From: Bacillus sp. SB49
Lineage (GTDB): Bacteria > Bacillota > Bacilli > Bacillales > Halobacillaceae
Length of the DNA: 64,000 nucleotides
NCBI RefSeq assembly: GCF_000469135.2
Contig: NZ_CP048117.1
Span: 1,091,501 to 1,155,500, forward strand
Reading direction: 5' to 3'
In this document: positions 53,139-62,707 of the stretch, piece after piece
How the letters are laid out: every line of letters begins with the position of its first letter
How positions within the stretch are numbered: position 1 is the first letter of the stretch
Made by a program: the position numbers and the translations under genes
The notes under the pieces: generated by a model
The model's input: the letters and a program-made list of their open reading frames with translations, nothing else
Database searches by the model: none
Told to the model about the DNA's origin: nothing

Positions 53139-53831
53139 ATGGAAATTGAACGTATCAATGAAAACACCGTGAAGTTTTACGTAACATATCAAGATGTTGA
53201 GCAAAGAGGTTTCGACAGAGAAGAGATCTGGTATAACCGTGAGCGCAGTGAGCAGTTGTTCTGGGAAATGATGGATGAAGTCAACGACCAGGAGAATTTC
53301 CACGCGGATGGTCCGCTTTGGATTCAAGTACAGGCAATGGACAAAGGCCTAGAGGTAATTGTCACGAAAGCCCAAGTGTCTCAAGACGGCCAAAAGCTTG
53401 AACTGCCTCAGGAAGACGGGAAAGAAATCGATCTGCCGATTGACGATAAGCTGGAATCATTATTGGATGATAAATTCCATGCGAAAGATGATCAGGATGA
53501 TGAAGATGAGGATGAGGAAATCGATTCTGACGAGCCTTTAGCATTTACGTTGAAGTTCCAGGATTTCGAAGACATCATTCAATTAAGTCACTACGTATCT
53601 TCACCGGAAAGTATGGAGCAGAAGTTGTTCCATTTCGAGGATCGATACTATCTATATATTCAATTCCAAGATGAAAATATGAGTGATGACGACCAGGAAA
53701 ATATTCTGAGTCAATTGATGGAGTATGGCCAGGAATCTTCTCTGACTATACACAGGCTTGAAGAGTATGGGAAAACCATATTCGAAGCAGACGCCTTATC
53801 TTCCATCAAACAGCACTTCCCTGTTGATTGA
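53139..53831 (+). CDS. mecA: MecA adaptor protein
   Basis: Adaptor that brings ComK to ClpCP for degradation. 230 aa: N-terminal substrate domain (MEIERINENTVKFYVTYQDV), an unusually acidic linker (DDQDDEDEDEEIDSDEP, about 111-127) and a C-terminal ClpC-binding domain (LTFKLQDFEDIIQL-like, then FEADALSSIKQHFPVD). ATG 53139 follows AAGGGAGAGAG. Its substrate comK is at 2.4 kb. The 270 bp upstream (52870-53138) hold no recognised element. Confidence 0.95.
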   Translation: MEIERINENTVKFYVTYQDVEQRGFDREEIWYNRERSEQLFWEMMDEVNDQENFHADGPLWIQVQAMDKGLEVIVTKAQVSQDGQKLELPQEDGKEIDLPIDDKLESLLDDKFHAKDDQDDEDEDEEIDSDEPLAFTLKFQDFEDIIQLSHYVSSPESMEQKLFHFEDRYYLYIQFQDENMSDDDQENILSQLMEYGQESSLTIHRLEEYGKTIFEADALSSIKQHFPVD

Positions 53832-53835
53832 TGCA

Positions 53836-53865
53836 AGAAGCACACAGTTTTGTGTGCTTTTTTTA
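53836..53865 (+). terminator. mecA terminator
   Basis: AGAAGCACACAG, TTTT-type loop, TGTGTGCTTT and T5. Confidence 0.88.
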
Positions 53866-53926
53866 TTTGATAAAAAGGGGAAGGACTTTCTTTTGTCGAA
53901 AGGTAGGGGTGGAGGTGAAGCTGTTG

Positions 53927-55054
53927 ATGTATGCGTTAGACAGCAAAGGGGAAATTCTATCCCTGTACCAAGTATCCAAAAGTATGATTGATTCCATGAG
54001 AAACGACACGTACCATTGCTCTGTATGTAAGGAGCGAGTCCTGATCAGAGCCGGAAATAAGGTGACCCCGCACTTCGCCCATCGTCCTGACAGTGAGTGT
54101 GCGGCAGGGAGTGGAGGGGAAACAGAGGAGCATGAGCGCGGAAAGTGGCAGCTGTTCCACTGGCTTAAACAGCAGGGGCAGGAGGCAGCAATAGAGAAGA
54201 GGCTTTCGAATGGGAAGCGCCCGGACGTATTGCTGACTCTGCCGCGCAGACGGATCGCCTTGGAGTACCAATGTTCACGCATTCCCCAAAAAGACATTAT
54301 AAAACGAACAAAAGCGTATCAATCGATGGGAATCTTCCCTTTGTGGATTCTCAGCAGCCGTCACTTTTGTCAAAAAGGCCCCCATCGCTTTATCCTCAAT
54401 GATTTCCTCCGTACTTGCATGTATCACTTCCCTCACGGGTACCAACTGTTTTTTCTCGATATTTCCAAACAAGAGATAATTCTCGTCTATCCGCAAGGCT
54501 CTCTCGGTATGGGAATGACGATAGGCAGCATAAAGAAAGTCCCTCTTTCACACCTCTCTTTTCCGCAGTTATTCTCCTCCCCAGCCCCCTTTCCTAGAAA
54601 CGTTTTCCATGATTATTTACAGCAGATGTGGTATGTTAATCGCACGGTTTACCGTAAAGAGGAAAGTTCTTCCGAGCGTCAATACCGCCAGTATTTATAC
54701 TTAAAAGGTCTTCACTTCTCTTTGATTCCAAGTGCTGCATTTCTCCCGGTGCCGGGACAGGTACAGCTGGGAGGGAAGGCGTATCTATGGCAGACGAAAC
54801 TTTTGATTGAACATTTTCTTCCTGCTTCGTATGAAACAATCATTGAATTACCCGAAGTGGAAGTCCCAGAGACGATCAATGGTTATCAGCCTTCGCTTTC
54901 CATGCAGTATTTAGAGCAGCTCCACGCTTTAAATATCGTGCGTAAAACAGGGAAGAATAAGTGGGTGAAGAACAGGCAGCTGACCTTCCATACCCATATG
55001 GAAGCCGGACTAAAGGAAGACGAACAAACCTTAGCACAGCTGGGGCGTTTATAA
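53927..55054 (+). CDS. coiA: Competence protein CoiA
   Basis: Late competence protein acting in recombination of taken-up DNA, 375 aa. N-terminal zinc-type region YHCSVCKERVLIRAGNKVTP followed by HFAHR (competence CoiA N domain), then a nuclease-like core: EEHERGKWQLFHWLKQQ, KRPDVLLTLPRRRIALEYQC with the D-E-x-Q pattern, and SRIPQKDIIKRTKAY. ATG 53927 lies nine bases after GGAGGTG; the frame back to 53828 is unsupported. Expected to be ComK driven, but no good K-box was read upstream. Confidence 0.9.
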   Translation: MYALDSKGEILSLYQVSKSMIDSMRNDTYHCSVCKERVLIRAGNKVTPHFAHRPDSECAAGSGGETEEHERGKWQLFHWLKQQGQEAAIEKRLSNGKRPDVLLTLPRRRIALEYQCSRIPQKDIIKRTKAYQSMGIFPLWILSSRHFCQKGPHRFILNDFLRTCMYHFPHGYQLFFLDISKQEIILVYPQGSLGMGMTIGSIKKVPLSHLSFPQLFSSPAPFPRNVFHDYLQQMWYVNRTVYRKEESSSERQYRQYLYLKGLHFSLIPSAAFLPVPGQVQLGGKAYLWQTKLLIEHFLPASYETIIELPEVEVPETINGYQPSLSMQYLEQLHALNIVRKTGKNKWVKNRQLTFHTHMEAGLKEDEQTLAQLGRL

Positions 55055-55136
55055 AATGTTTCGGTTTGTGAAGGGATTACTTGAAAAATCGAGAAACCAT
55101 TATAAGATGATCTTTTTATGAAGGAGGATGTTGGAC

Positions 55137-56948
55137 ATGTCTTCAACGAAACAATTACCAAAACGTGAGGAGATTCCTGTAGAAAAAACGTGGGACCTCG
55201 AGGCTATATTTGAAACGGATGAGAAATGGTATGAAGAGCTGAAAGCGATTGAGGGAATGCTTCCCGAACTGGACAACTATCGGGGGAATTTAGGAGCATC
55301 GGCCGAGCAGCTTTACAAACTGCTTGATTTCCAGGACAAAATTTCGAATCGCATCGGCCGTCTATATACTTATGCCCATATGAGGAACGATCAGGATACG
55401 ACGAACTCTCATTATCAGGAGATGAATGCGAAAGCGGAATCGCTGTTTACCAAACTCGCCTCTGCGATGAGCTTCATCGTTCCTGAAATTCTTGCGCTGC
55501 CGGAAGGTACGGTTAAAGGATACCTTGATACTTACAAGCCGTTGGAATTATACAGACACACCCTTGATGAGATTACGCGGCAGCGGGCACATGTGCTCAG
55601 TGAACAGGAAGAGAAGCTGTTGGCTGGTTTTTCGGAAATCGGGGCGAATCCTTCCCAGACCTTCGGAGCGCTTAACAATGCGGACATTACTTTCCCTGTG
55701 ATTAAAAACGAGAAGGGGGAAGACGTGGAGCTCACGCACGGCCGCTATGTCGGATTCTTGAAATCAGATGACAGAGATGTACGCAGGCGTGCGTTTGAAG
55801 CGATGTACGACACGTTCGGTTCCTTTAAGAATACGTTCGCCTCCACGCTCAGCGGGCATGTGAAGAAGAATAATTTCAATGCGACGGTAAGGAAGTATGA
55901 CCGGGCTCGTCAGGCGAAGCTTGATAACAACAACATCCCTGAATCCGTATACGACAATTTGATTGAAGCGGTTCATGAACGCCTGCCTTTATTACATCGT
56001 TATGCAGAAATGCGTAAAGAGGTCCTCGGGTTGGATGAAGTGCATATGTACGACTTATATACACCGCTTGTTAAGGATGCGGAAATGGAAGTTTCTTATG
56101 AAGAAGCGCAGAAGCTTGTGCTGGACGGGCTGAAACCGCTTGGAGAAGAGTACGGGGAGATCCTTCAGTCAGCATTTAAAGATCGGTGGATCGATGTCGA
56201 AGAGAATAAAGGAAAACGGAGCGGTGCGTATTCCTCCGGCCACTACGGTACCAACCCTTACATCCTTATGAACTGGCAGGACAACGTGAACAACTTGTTC
56301 ACCCTTGCTCACGAGCTCGGCCACTCCCTGCACAGTTACTACACGCACCGGAACCAGCCATATCGTTACGGTAACTACTCCATCTTTGTGGCAGAGGTTG
56401 CATCTACTTGTAATGAAGCGCTGTTGAACGATCATCTTTTGAACAAAGTTGACAGTGACAAAGAAAAGCTGTACCTGTTGAATAATTTTCTGGAAGGCTT
56501 TCGGGGAACCGTCTTTCGTCAGACGATGTTCGCGGAGTTCGAGCATGAAATTCATATTCAGGCCCAGAACGGGGAGGCTCTTACAGCCGGTAAGCTGACA
56601 GAAATCTATTATGATTTGAATAAGAAGTATTTCGGTGACAATATCGTCATTGATGACGATATCGGATTGGAATGGGCGCGCATCCCGCACTTCTATATGG
56701 GATACTACGTCTATCAGTATGCTACAGGTTATGCAGCCGCACAGGCACTGGCGGGGCAGATCCTGGAAGAGGGCGAACCAGCGGTCGACCGCTATAAGAG
56801 CTTCCTTAAGGCGGGCAGCAGTGATTACCCGATCGAGGTGTTGAAACGCGCCGGCGTAGATATGACCTCCAAAGATCCGATTCTTGCTGCACTGGACGTG
56901 TTTGAAGAGAAGTTGAATGAAATGGAACAATTGCTGCAGAAAGCATAA
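55137..56948 (+). CDS. pepF: Oligoendopeptidase F
   Basis: M3B zinc peptidase cleaving oligopeptides, about 603 aa. Zinc motif LAHELGHSLHSYY near 390-402, with the downstream Glu in FVAEVASTCNEALLND. Other family blocks: ISNRIGRLYTYAHMRNDQDT and EWARIPHFYMGYYVYQYATG. ATG 55137 is chosen because ATG 55128 abuts the AAGGAGG. Overexpression of PepF in B. subtilis affects sporulation by cutting signalling peptides. Single gene with its own terminator. Confidence 0.95.
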   Translation: MSSTKQLPKREEIPVEKTWDLEAIFETDEKWYEELKAIEGMLPELDNYRGNLGASAEQLYKLLDFQDKISNRIGRLYTYAHMRNDQDTTNSHYQEMNAKAESLFTKLASAMSFIVPEILALPEGTVKGYLDTYKPLELYRHTLDEITRQRAHVLSEQEEKLLAGFSEIGANPSQTFGALNNADITFPVIKNEKGEDVELTHGRYVGFLKSDDRDVRRRAFEAMYDTFGSFKNTFASTLSGHVKKNNFNATVRKYDRARQAKLDNNNIPESVYDNLIEAVHERLPLLHRYAEMRKEVLGLDEVHMYDLYTPLVKDAEMEVSYEEAQKLVLDGLKPLGEEYGEILQSAFKDRWIDVEENKGKRSGAYSSGHYGTNPYILMNWQDNVNNLFTLAHELGHSLHSYYTHRNQPYRYGNYSIFVAEVASTCNEALLNDHLLNKVDSDKEKLYLLNNFLEGFRGTVFRQTMFAEFEHEIHIQAQNGEALTAGKLTEIYYDLNKKYFGDNIVIDDDIGLEWARIPHFYMGYYVYQYATGYAAAQALAGQILEEGEPAVDRYKSFLKAGSSDYPIEVLKRAGVDMTSKDPILAALDVFEEKLNEMEQLLQKA

Positions 56949-56954
56949 AGGAAA

Positions 56955-56990
56955 AGAAGCGTCCGGGCTGCTCCGGGCGCTTCTTTTTTT
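56955..56990 (+). terminator. pepF terminator
   Basis: GAAGCG..CCGG stem, GCTGCT loop, CCGG..CGCTTC and T7. Confidence 0.88.
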
Positions 56991-57009
56991 GAAAAACTAT
57001 GTAGCGTGC

Positions 57010-57189
57010 TCATTTAAAACCTCGGAAGGTTTTCTTGTGAGTAAACAGGGAAATAGTCAGGTAGATAGCTGCAAAGAGGAGCGGCGATGTGACGTATAAC
57101 GGGAACATCTTCATTAAGGCGAGCAGGTGAAGCAGCAGAAGCATCAGAATGATAAGAAGAAAAAGAACCGCCATCCATAGTTTCATCAT
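57010..57189 (-). CDS. 59-aa membrane protein
   Basis: Small gene read directly: AAGGAGG, nine bases, ATG 57189, ending TGA 57010. The product starts MMKLWMAVLF and has two membrane segments (about 5-27 and 32-50) and a basic tail HKKTFRGFK. No family is recognised. Perfect ribosome site and membrane-like composition argue that it is real. It lies divergent to nothing: between pepF and spxH, on the spxH strand and downstream of the spxH terminator. Confidence 0.7.
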   Translation of the reverse strand: MMKLWMAVLFLLIILMLLLLHLLALMKMFPLYVTSPLLFAAIYLTISLFTHKKTFRGFK

Positions 57190-57241
57190 ACAGACACACC
57201 TCCTTGAATCATCCTATGCTTGTCAGGGGGATTCTATGTAA

Positions 57242-57275
57242 AAACAGCTCCCGCTGGATGCGGGAGCTGTTACTG
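57242..57275 (-). terminator. spxH terminator
   Basis: Minus strand AACAGCTCCCGC, ATCCA loop, GCGGGAGCTGTT and T5; the stem starts within the last codons of spxH. Confidence 0.85.
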
Positions 57276-57276
57276 T

Positions 57277-58164
57277 TCAAGAGTTCATATATTTCCAGAA
57301 AGTACCGTGTTTGACAGGCACTTCTCTTGCTTTCTGCTTCAGGACCAACTTCTTCATTTCCCGTTTCGCTTCCTGTTCCGTCCAGTCGTATACGACGGCG
57401 ATCTCCTTATTCGCTACGAAGCGATAGTGTTGCAAGAAATCCTCCAAAGCGGGCTTTACACCAGGCTTTGGATCTTTCTGAAGCATTTCTTTCAACACTT
57501 TCACGTACACATCGTAAGCATACAATCCGGTGATTTTCAGTCCGGCGTCTTCTTCTGACTCATTGAAAATGACGATGGTCGGCGTGGAATCAACCTCCAT
57601 TTCATGAGCGAGCTTCAAGTCGCATTGGAGGGCCCGTTTCGCAGCATCGGAATGGATGTCTTTCTTGAATTCCCTGACATCCAGTTTGCTCTGTTCCGCA
57701 CATTCGATGAGTACCTTCTCATCAGAGATGTCCTGCTTCTCAAGGAATACATATTCCTGTACTTTGCGAAGAAAGCGCATGCCTGCTTTTTTCCCCTGCA
57801 ATTCCGCTGCTTTGACTGCGAGAGCCGTTGCGAAAGGGGAAGCGACGGGATTTTCCAGCCAGACATCGCCGTCACAGCACATACCTGTACGGGACGCCGT
57901 ATGGTCCCAGGCCTGCTTCAGATTTTCCGGTTTCTTCATTTTATTTTGATGCAGATTAGCCAGCTTGCCGCTGATGATCGGTTTTATGGTGAAGAAGCGG
58001 CCGTATTCGATGTTGAGCTTCTTGAGAAAAGGTTCCATGGACCAGCATTCCGGGCAGAGAGGATCGATGAAGACATAAATTTCTATAGGCCGTTTCAATA
58101 AATCGAAGAAGCCGCTTGTTGTGGTATTTGTCTCTTTTTCACTGCTCAAGCTTTTCCAACTCAC
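57277..58164 (-). CDS. spxH: SpxH (YjbH) ClpXP adaptor
   Basis: DsbA-like thioredoxin-fold adaptor that accelerates Spx proteolysis by ClpXP. 295 aa with a CPEC active-site motif (Cys37, Cys40) in YVFIDPLCPECWSMEPF, and VDSTPTIVIFNESE in the second half of the fold. Start ATG 58164 shares an ATGA overlap with the upstream truncated haemoglobin gene, as yjbI-yjbH in B. subtilis. Partner of spx at 51.7 kb. Confidence 0.94.
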   Translation of the reverse strand: MSWKSLSSEKETNTTTSGFFDLLKRPIEIYVFIDPLCPECWSMEPFLKKLNIEYGRFFTIKPIISGKLANLHQNKMKKPENLKQAWDHTASRTGMCCDGDVWLENPVASPFATALAVKAAELQGKKAGMRFLRKVQEYVFLEKQDISDEKVLIECAEQSKLDVREFKKDIHSDAAKRALQCDLKLAHEMEVDSTPTIVIFNESEEDAGLKITGLYAYDVYVKVLKEMLQKDPKPGVKPALEDFLQHYRFVANKEIAVVYDWTEQEAKREMKKLVLKQKAREVPVKHGTFWKYMNS

Positions 58165-58559
58165 ATCGATTCTCCTTTCTCATCCTCAGGTGTATTCATC
58201 ATATGGTTGGCTGTCATCGTTAATCGCTCAAACATGAAGGAGCGGTGGGGTTCTTCTATGCCCACTTCCGTCATGGCTCCCGACATGCATGACAGCCAGG
58301 CATCTCTTCTCTTTGGAGTTATTTCAAATGGCAGGTGTCTCGCCCTGAGCATCGGATGACCGTGCTCTTCTACATAGAGGGGCGGACCTCCAAAAAACTG
58401 TGTCAAAAATTGTTTTTGTTTACGAATGGTTTCGCTGAAATCATTGGGGAAAATCGGTACTAAGTCCGGGTGCTTCTGTACCCGTGCATAAAAAGCCTCG
58501 ACGAGCTGATCGATTTTATCTTTTCCTATTTCATCGAAAATCGTACCACGTTGTTGCAT
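58161..58559 (-). CDS. yjbI: Truncated haemoglobin YjbI
   Basis: Group II 2-on-2 globin, 132 aa, binding haem and oxygen or NO. FYARVQKHPDLVPIFP gives the B-helix Tyr/Phe region and HGHPMLRARHLPFEITPKRR contains the proximal His (about His75). Co-transcribed with spxH, which suggests a role in redox or peroxide response. ATG 58559 has a weak GGAAGGGATTAT site. Confidence 0.93.
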   Translation of the reverse strand: MQQRGTIFDEIGKDKIDQLVEAFYARVQKHPDLVPIFPNDFSETIRKQKQFLTQFFGGPPLYVEEHGHPMLRARHLPFEITPKRRDAWLSCMSGAMTEVGIEEPHRSFMFERLTMTANHMMNTPEDEKGESM

Positions 58560-58619
58560 ATAATCCCTTCCTGTCCTGTCTGTGAGTCCATTTTAGCAAT
58601 GGGGAGGTGTGGACGGCAA

Positions 58620-59201
58620 CTATTCTGATTGCAGCTTGGCTTGGTAGAAGCGTTTAATCTTATTATCTGTCTGCCGTTCGGGAATCTTGCACGCCTCCAG
58701 AATTTGCTTGATGACCTGTAAACCTGCCTCTTTCGATGGAGCTTCCACTTCCAGTTCGTAGTCTTCCTTATCGTAATAAAGACTGTGATCAAGAACGACA
58801 AGAGCTCCGTTATAAGGCAGTTCTTTTCTACGTGTGGTAAGCGAACCGAGGTAGTGAAGGCGGTCCTGATCGATGCCGAGCCCCTCCAATTGACGGGAGA
58901 TATCTGCTTTCTTCGGACCTTTGTTCTGGATCCATAGGTTCGCTTCCTCTTCTGTCAAAGGTGCATGAGTCTCTAAAAGTCCGTCCTTGTGAGGCTCTTT
59001 CAAAGTCATGGTCCAGGAGCCGTTTTTCTTCCGGATCCTTAGTGCAGCGCCCTTCCCCCGCAATTGCCCGTCACCTGTTTCAAAATAATAATTGGTTTGT
59101 TCCATAAGTTCAACCGATTCGAATGGGAGAAACTGATAAATACGGTTATACTCCGCTTCTGTTAGCAGATTTTTGAATTCGATTTCAATTTCCTGAGACA
59201 T
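58620..59201 (-). CDS. yjbK: CYTH domain protein YjbK
   Basis: 193-aa CYTH-family protein, a triphosphate tunnel fold. EIEIEFKNLLTEAEY carries the ExExK signature near residues 4-9; other strands with K/R residues are GAALRIRKKNGSWTMTLKEP and YELEVEAPSKE. Likely hydrolyses a triphosphate or inorganic polyphosphate; substrate unknown. AGGAGGTTTTTAC precedes the ATG. Divergent from relQ. Confidence 0.9.
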   Translation of the reverse strand: MSQEIEIEFKNLLTEAEYNRIYQFLPFESVELMEQTNYYFETGDGQLRGKGAALRIRKKNGSWTMTLKEPHKDGLLETHAPLTEEEANLWIQNKGPKKADISRQLEGLGIDQDRLHYLGSLTTRRKELPYNGALVVLDHSLYYDKEDYELEVEAPSKEAGLQVIKQILEACKIPERQTDNKIKRFYQAKLQSE

Positions 59202-59333
59202 GTAAAAACCTCCTGATTATGGGAAATAGTCAGACGTACTGCTTATTCCGTCGCTATACTTTATGATACAATGAATAGGAAAGAAAACGCACATAATTAC
59301 TATGAAGATTGGATACATAAAGGTGGGCGCTGA

Positions 59334-59972
59334 ATGAATTGGGAAATATTTATGGCACCTTATATACAAGTGGTGGAAGAATTAAAAATCAAATTAAAGG
59401 GAATGCGGAAGCAGTTCGAGTACGAGGAGGAGCAGTCGCCGATTGAATTCGTAACAGGCCGAGTCAAGCCCCGGTCAAGCATTGTCCAGAAAGCAAGACG
59501 GAAGGGCATCAATCCGGAGAATATTGAAGATGAACTGCAGGATATAGCCGGCGTACGTGTGATGACACAGTTTGTGGACGACATCTATGCCGTTGTCGAC
59601 ATGCTGCGGAACAGGCAGGACTTTGAAATCGTCGAGGAGAAGGACTATGTTTCGGATAAGAAAGACAGTGGATATCGCTCTTTTCATGTCGTCATCCTCT
59701 ATCCTGTGGAAACGATCCACGGCCAGAAGAAAGTGTTGGCAGAGATTCAGATCCGCACGCTGGCGATGAACTTCTGGGCGACGAACGAGCACTCATTGAA
59801 TTATAAATACTCGGGAAAAATACCTTCAGAAATCAAGTCCCGCCTGAAGCGGGCTGGAGAAGCTGCCTTTCAGCTGGATGAAGAGATGTCAAAGATCAAG
59901 AGCGAAGTCCAGGAAGCGCAGCGCGTCTTCATGAAGAAAGAAGAACAGAAGAAGAATACGAACAATTCGTAA
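59334..59972 (+). CDS. relQ: Small (p)ppGpp synthetase RelQ (YjbM)
   Basis: 212-aa small alarmone synthetase making (p)ppGpp from ATP and GTP/GDP. Motifs [17 protein letters not shown] (G-loop region, 43-59), [26 protein letters not shown] and [20 protein letters not shown] (tetramer RelA_SpoT fold). No hydrolase or regulatory domain. ATG 59334 follows AGGTGGG. First of relQ-nadK-yjbO, a conserved Bacillaceae run. Confidence 0.94.
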   Translation: MNWEIFMAPYIQVVEELKIKLKGMRKQFEYEEEQSPIEFVTGRVKPRSSIVQKARRKGINPENIEDELQDIAGVRVMTQFVDDIYAVVDMLRNRQDFEIVEEKDYVSDKKDSGYRSFHVVILYPVETIHGQKKVLAEIQIRTLAMNFWATNEHSLNYKYSGKIPSEIKSRLKRAGEAAFQLDEEMSKIKSEVQEAQRVFMKKEEQKKNTNNS

Positions 59973-59986
59973 AGGAGTGGTCACCG

Positions 59987-60793
59987 ATGAAGTTCTCCAT
60001 CTTGTCCAGAGGAGATAAGAAATCGAATGAAATCCGCAGCAAAATAAAAAGCTATTTAACCGAATTCCAGTTGGAATACAGCGAAGAGGAACCGGATTTA
60101 GCGATTTCTGTAGGAGGGGACGGTACGTTGCTGGAAGCCTTCCACACCTATGTCCACCGCCTTGATAAAACAGCCTTCATCGGTATCCATACCGGCCACC
60201 TCGGCTTCTATGCCGACTGGATGCCGGAAGAAATGGAGAAGTTGATCATTGAAATCGCCAAAACACCGTTCCAAGTGGTGGAGTACCCTCTCCTGGAAGT
60301 AACGATCCGTCCGCACGGAGGCGGAGAAGAAGATCGCTACCTTGCTTTGAATGAGTGTACCATCAAGACGGCAGAAGGATCTGTGGTCATGGATATCGAG
60401 ATCAAAGGCGATCATTTTGAAACGTTCCGTGGAGATGGTCTTTGTGTATCGACTCCTTCCGGTAGTACGGCTTATAACAAAGCATTGGGAGGAGCCATCC
60501 TTCATCCGTCGCTGGAAGCCTTCCAGATTGCGGAAATGGCATCCATCAACAACCGTGTCTTCCGGACGATCGGCTCGCCGTTGATTCTGCCGAGCCATCA
60601 CACCTGCATGTTCAAGCCGAAGAACGACCGGAGCTTCCTTTTCACGCTCGATCATATTTCCCGTACGTACAAAGATGTGAAATCGATTCAGTTCCGTGTA
60701 GCAGAAGAGAAGGTTCGCTTCGCCCGCTTCCGTCCGTTCCCGTTCTGGAAAAGGGTTCACGATTCCTTTGTCGCAGATGAGCATGAGCAGTAA
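59987..60793 (+). CDS. nadK: NAD kinase
   Basis: Phosphorylates NAD to NADP. 268 aa with the GGDGT motif in [13 protein letters not shown] (about 43-55), the NE(N/C) element [13 protein letters not shown] and [20 protein letters not shown] 59987 follows AAAGGAGTGG. It overlaps the start of the pseudouridine synthase gene. Confidence 0.95.
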   Translation: MKFSILSRGDKKSNEIRSKIKSYLTEFQLEYSEEEPDLAISVGGDGTLLEAFHTYVHRLDKTAFIGIHTGHLGFYADWMPEEMEKLIIEIAKTPFQVVEYPLLEVTIRPHGGGEEDRYLALNECTIKTAEGSVVMDIEIKGDHFETFRGDGLCVSTPSGSTAYNKALGGAILHPSLEAFQIAEMASINNRVFRTIGSPLILPSHHTCMFKPKNDRSFLFTLDHISRTYKDVKSIQFRVAEEKVRFARFRPFPFWKRVHDSFVADEHEQ

Positions 60794-61670
60794 TATCAAA
60801 AAGAAGTGGGACATCGACCCGTCCGACGCGGGACGATCGGTAAGGGACTTCCTGCGGGGGAAGGGCAGATTCTCCCGTCAGCTTCTTAAGCGGGTCCGCA
60901 TGAACGGACATATCTTCATCGATGAAAAAGAAGCGGAAATGTGGCAGCCTTTGAAAGGCGCCTCGACGCTCACGGTCGTGTTCCCTGCAGAAGAACGGGG
61001 AGCAATTGAGCCGGTGGAAGGTCCGCTTGCTATCCTTTATGAAGATGAGGATATTCTTGTATTGGATAAACCGTCCGGCATTGCTGTCGTTCCTCCTTAC
61101 AAAAAGGAACCGTCCATTGCCAGTCATCTGATTGCTTATTATGAGGAAATCGGTCACCCATGCACCGTCCATATTGTCACGAGACTCGACACCTACACAT
61201 CGGGGCTGATGCTGGTCGCGAAACATGCATACAGTCACATGCTGCTGACGAGAAAGGCTAAACTGGTGGACCGCTTTTATCAAGCATTGGTGGAAGGCCT
61301 ACCGGAACCGGAAAAGGGGTTAATCGACGCACCTATTGAGAGAGCGGACGATTCCATCATCCGAAGAACGGTTGACCCGGAAGGGAAGCCTTCACAAACG
61401 ATGTATGATGTGCTGGAGACGGGTGGCAGGGTGTCCAAAGTTGCCTTTCAGCTGTTGACGGGAAGAACGCATCAAATTCGTGTCCATATGGCACATATCG
61501 GGCATCCGCTGGTCGGTGATACCCTTTATGGGGCGCGACAAGCAGATAAGCTGGCAGGGCAGGCGCTTCACTGCTATCATCTTAAATTGCAGCACCCTTG
61601 GACAGGAGAGTCTATGAGCTTCGATTCTAAAGCCCCTTCTATATGGAGCAGTTACATGAAAGAAAAATAA
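60777..61670 (+). CDS. yjbO: RluD-type pseudouridine synthase YjbO
   Basis: RluA/RluD-family enzyme isomerising uridine in structured RNA, about 297 aa. An S4-like N terminus ([20 protein letters not shown]) is followed by [20 protein letters not shown] and the catalytic Asp in [16 protein letters not shown], then [20 protein letters not shown]. The motif reads TRLDTYTSG rather than the usual HRLDRDTSG. Starts ATG 60777 or 60783, inside nadK; no strong ribosome site, so reinitiation is likely. Confidence 0.92.
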   Translation: MSMSSNIKKKWDIDPSDAGRSVRDFLRGKGRFSRQLLKRVRMNGHIFIDEKEAEMWQPLKGASTLTVVFPAEERGAIEPVEGPLAILYEDEDILVLDKPSGIAVVPPYKKEPSIASHLIAYYEEIGHPCTVHIVTRLDTYTSGLMLVAKHAYSHMLLTRKAKLVDRFYQALVEGLPEPEKGLIDAPIERADDSIIRRTVDPEGKPSQTMYDVLETGGRVSKVAFQLLTGRTHQIRVHMAHIGHPLVGDTLYGARQADKLAGQALHCYHLKLQHPWTGESMSFDSKAPSIWSSYMKEK

Positions 61671-61731
61671 AAATCCGAACGACCCTTTGCATGCCTTACA
61701 GGAAGAAAGCAAAGTCGTTCGGATTTTTTAA
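61668..61731. terminator. Bidirectional terminator yjbO/prpE
   Basis: Long hairpin AAATCCGAACGAC...GTCGTTCGGATTT with a T run, loop about 25 bases; ends both convergent genes. Confidence 0.8.
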
Positions 61732-62459
61732 TAGCTGAATTTCTCTTCCATGAACGGCATAGACGAAGGGATACGGACGATCGTTTCCTCCGGAAGTTGA
61801 AAGGCCGTCAAGTCCCCGCCGAAAACACAGCCGGTGTCGATGTTTACGGTTTGATTGACAAATCGCGGCTCACGGACCGGGGTATGGCCGTAAACGATCC
61901 AGCGGTCTCCGTGATATTCCTGAGCCCAGTCCCGCCTTACCGGCCTTCCGTCTGGAAGCTTTTCTCCCGTAATGTCGCCATATAAGACGAATGTCTCTAT
62001 TCGTTTGCTTTTTCGACCGATATCTTCTTCCCGGATACCGGCGTGGGCCACTACTGCATGTGCATCTTTTAGTATCAGGTGGAGCGGTGCCTGCTCATAT
62101 AATTGTTTGAACCGATGTTTAATCTCCTTCTGTTCTTCCTTCGGCAGGCTGCGGTATTCTGCTGTCGTTGTTTCCAATCCGTGTTTCTCCTGAACACCGT
62201 TACCAAGAAAAAAACGGTAGAGCTTGTTGCAATGATTGCCTGGTACATAGAGGGCTTTCTCCTGTTCGACAAGCTCCGTTACGAGACGGATGCAGCCGAT
62301 CGAATCAGGTCCCCGATCGGTTATGTCACCGACGAATACGGGTATGCGTCCTTCTGGATGTACCGGTATTCCGGAATGCCAGTCATACCCGAGCTCTGCA
62401 AACAACTGCTTCAGTTCGTCGAGACATCCGTGAACATCTCCAATGATATCGTAGGCCAT
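61728..62459 (-). CDS. prpE: PrpE bis(5'-nucleosyl)-tetraphosphatase
   Basis: 243-aa metallophosphatase of the PPP fold hydrolysing Ap4A-type nucleotides; in B. subtilis it affects spore germination. [11 protein letters not shown] near 7-17, [14 protein letters not shown] near 42-55, [11 protein letters not shown] near 76-86 and the C-terminal [21 protein letters not shown] are the metal-binding motifs. RBS GAAGAAGGGACG. Same location as in B. subtilis. Confidence 0.92.
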   Translation of the reverse strand: MAYDIIGDVHGCLDELKQLFAELGYDWHSGIPVHPEGRIPVFVGDITDRGPDSIGCIRLVTELVEQEKALYVPGNHCNKLYRFFLGNGVQEKHGLETTTAEYRSLPKEEQKEIKHRFKQLYEQAPLHLILKDAHAVVAHAGIREEDIGRKSKRIETFVLYGDITGEKLPDGRPVRRDWAQEYHGDRWIVYGHTPVREPRFVNQTVNIDTGCVFGGDLTAFQLPEETIVRIPSSMPFMEEKFSY

Positions 62460-62637
62460 TCAAATTCGTCCCTTCTTCTATATATCGCTCCTATTTTTCC
62501 CATCCTAATCAATTGTAAACCTTTTCTCCAGCCGCCATTCAGTATTTCGCTCCCATCCTGAGCAGGCTTCTGTTACACTACGATTATGCAGGATTTTGGT
62601 CGAAGCAAAAAGAAAAATGACAAAAAAATGACTTCCG

Positions 62638-62666
62638 TTGACAAAAGGGCTTTACGCCATTAAGAT
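62638..62666 (+). promoter_or_regulatory. mgtE sigma-A promoter
   Basis: TTGACA, 17 bases, TAAGAT, 42 bp before mgtE. The leader is too short for an M-box riboswitch; none is visible. Confidence 0.8.
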
Positions 62667-62707
62667 TAAACGGTCAAAAATGAAATAGACGCCGGGGAGG
62701 GTTGCTT

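Noticed and set aside
62560-62707. M-box magnesium riboswitch before mgtE
   Set aside because: Only 42 bp separate the -10 from the ATG and no aptamer-like helices are seen.
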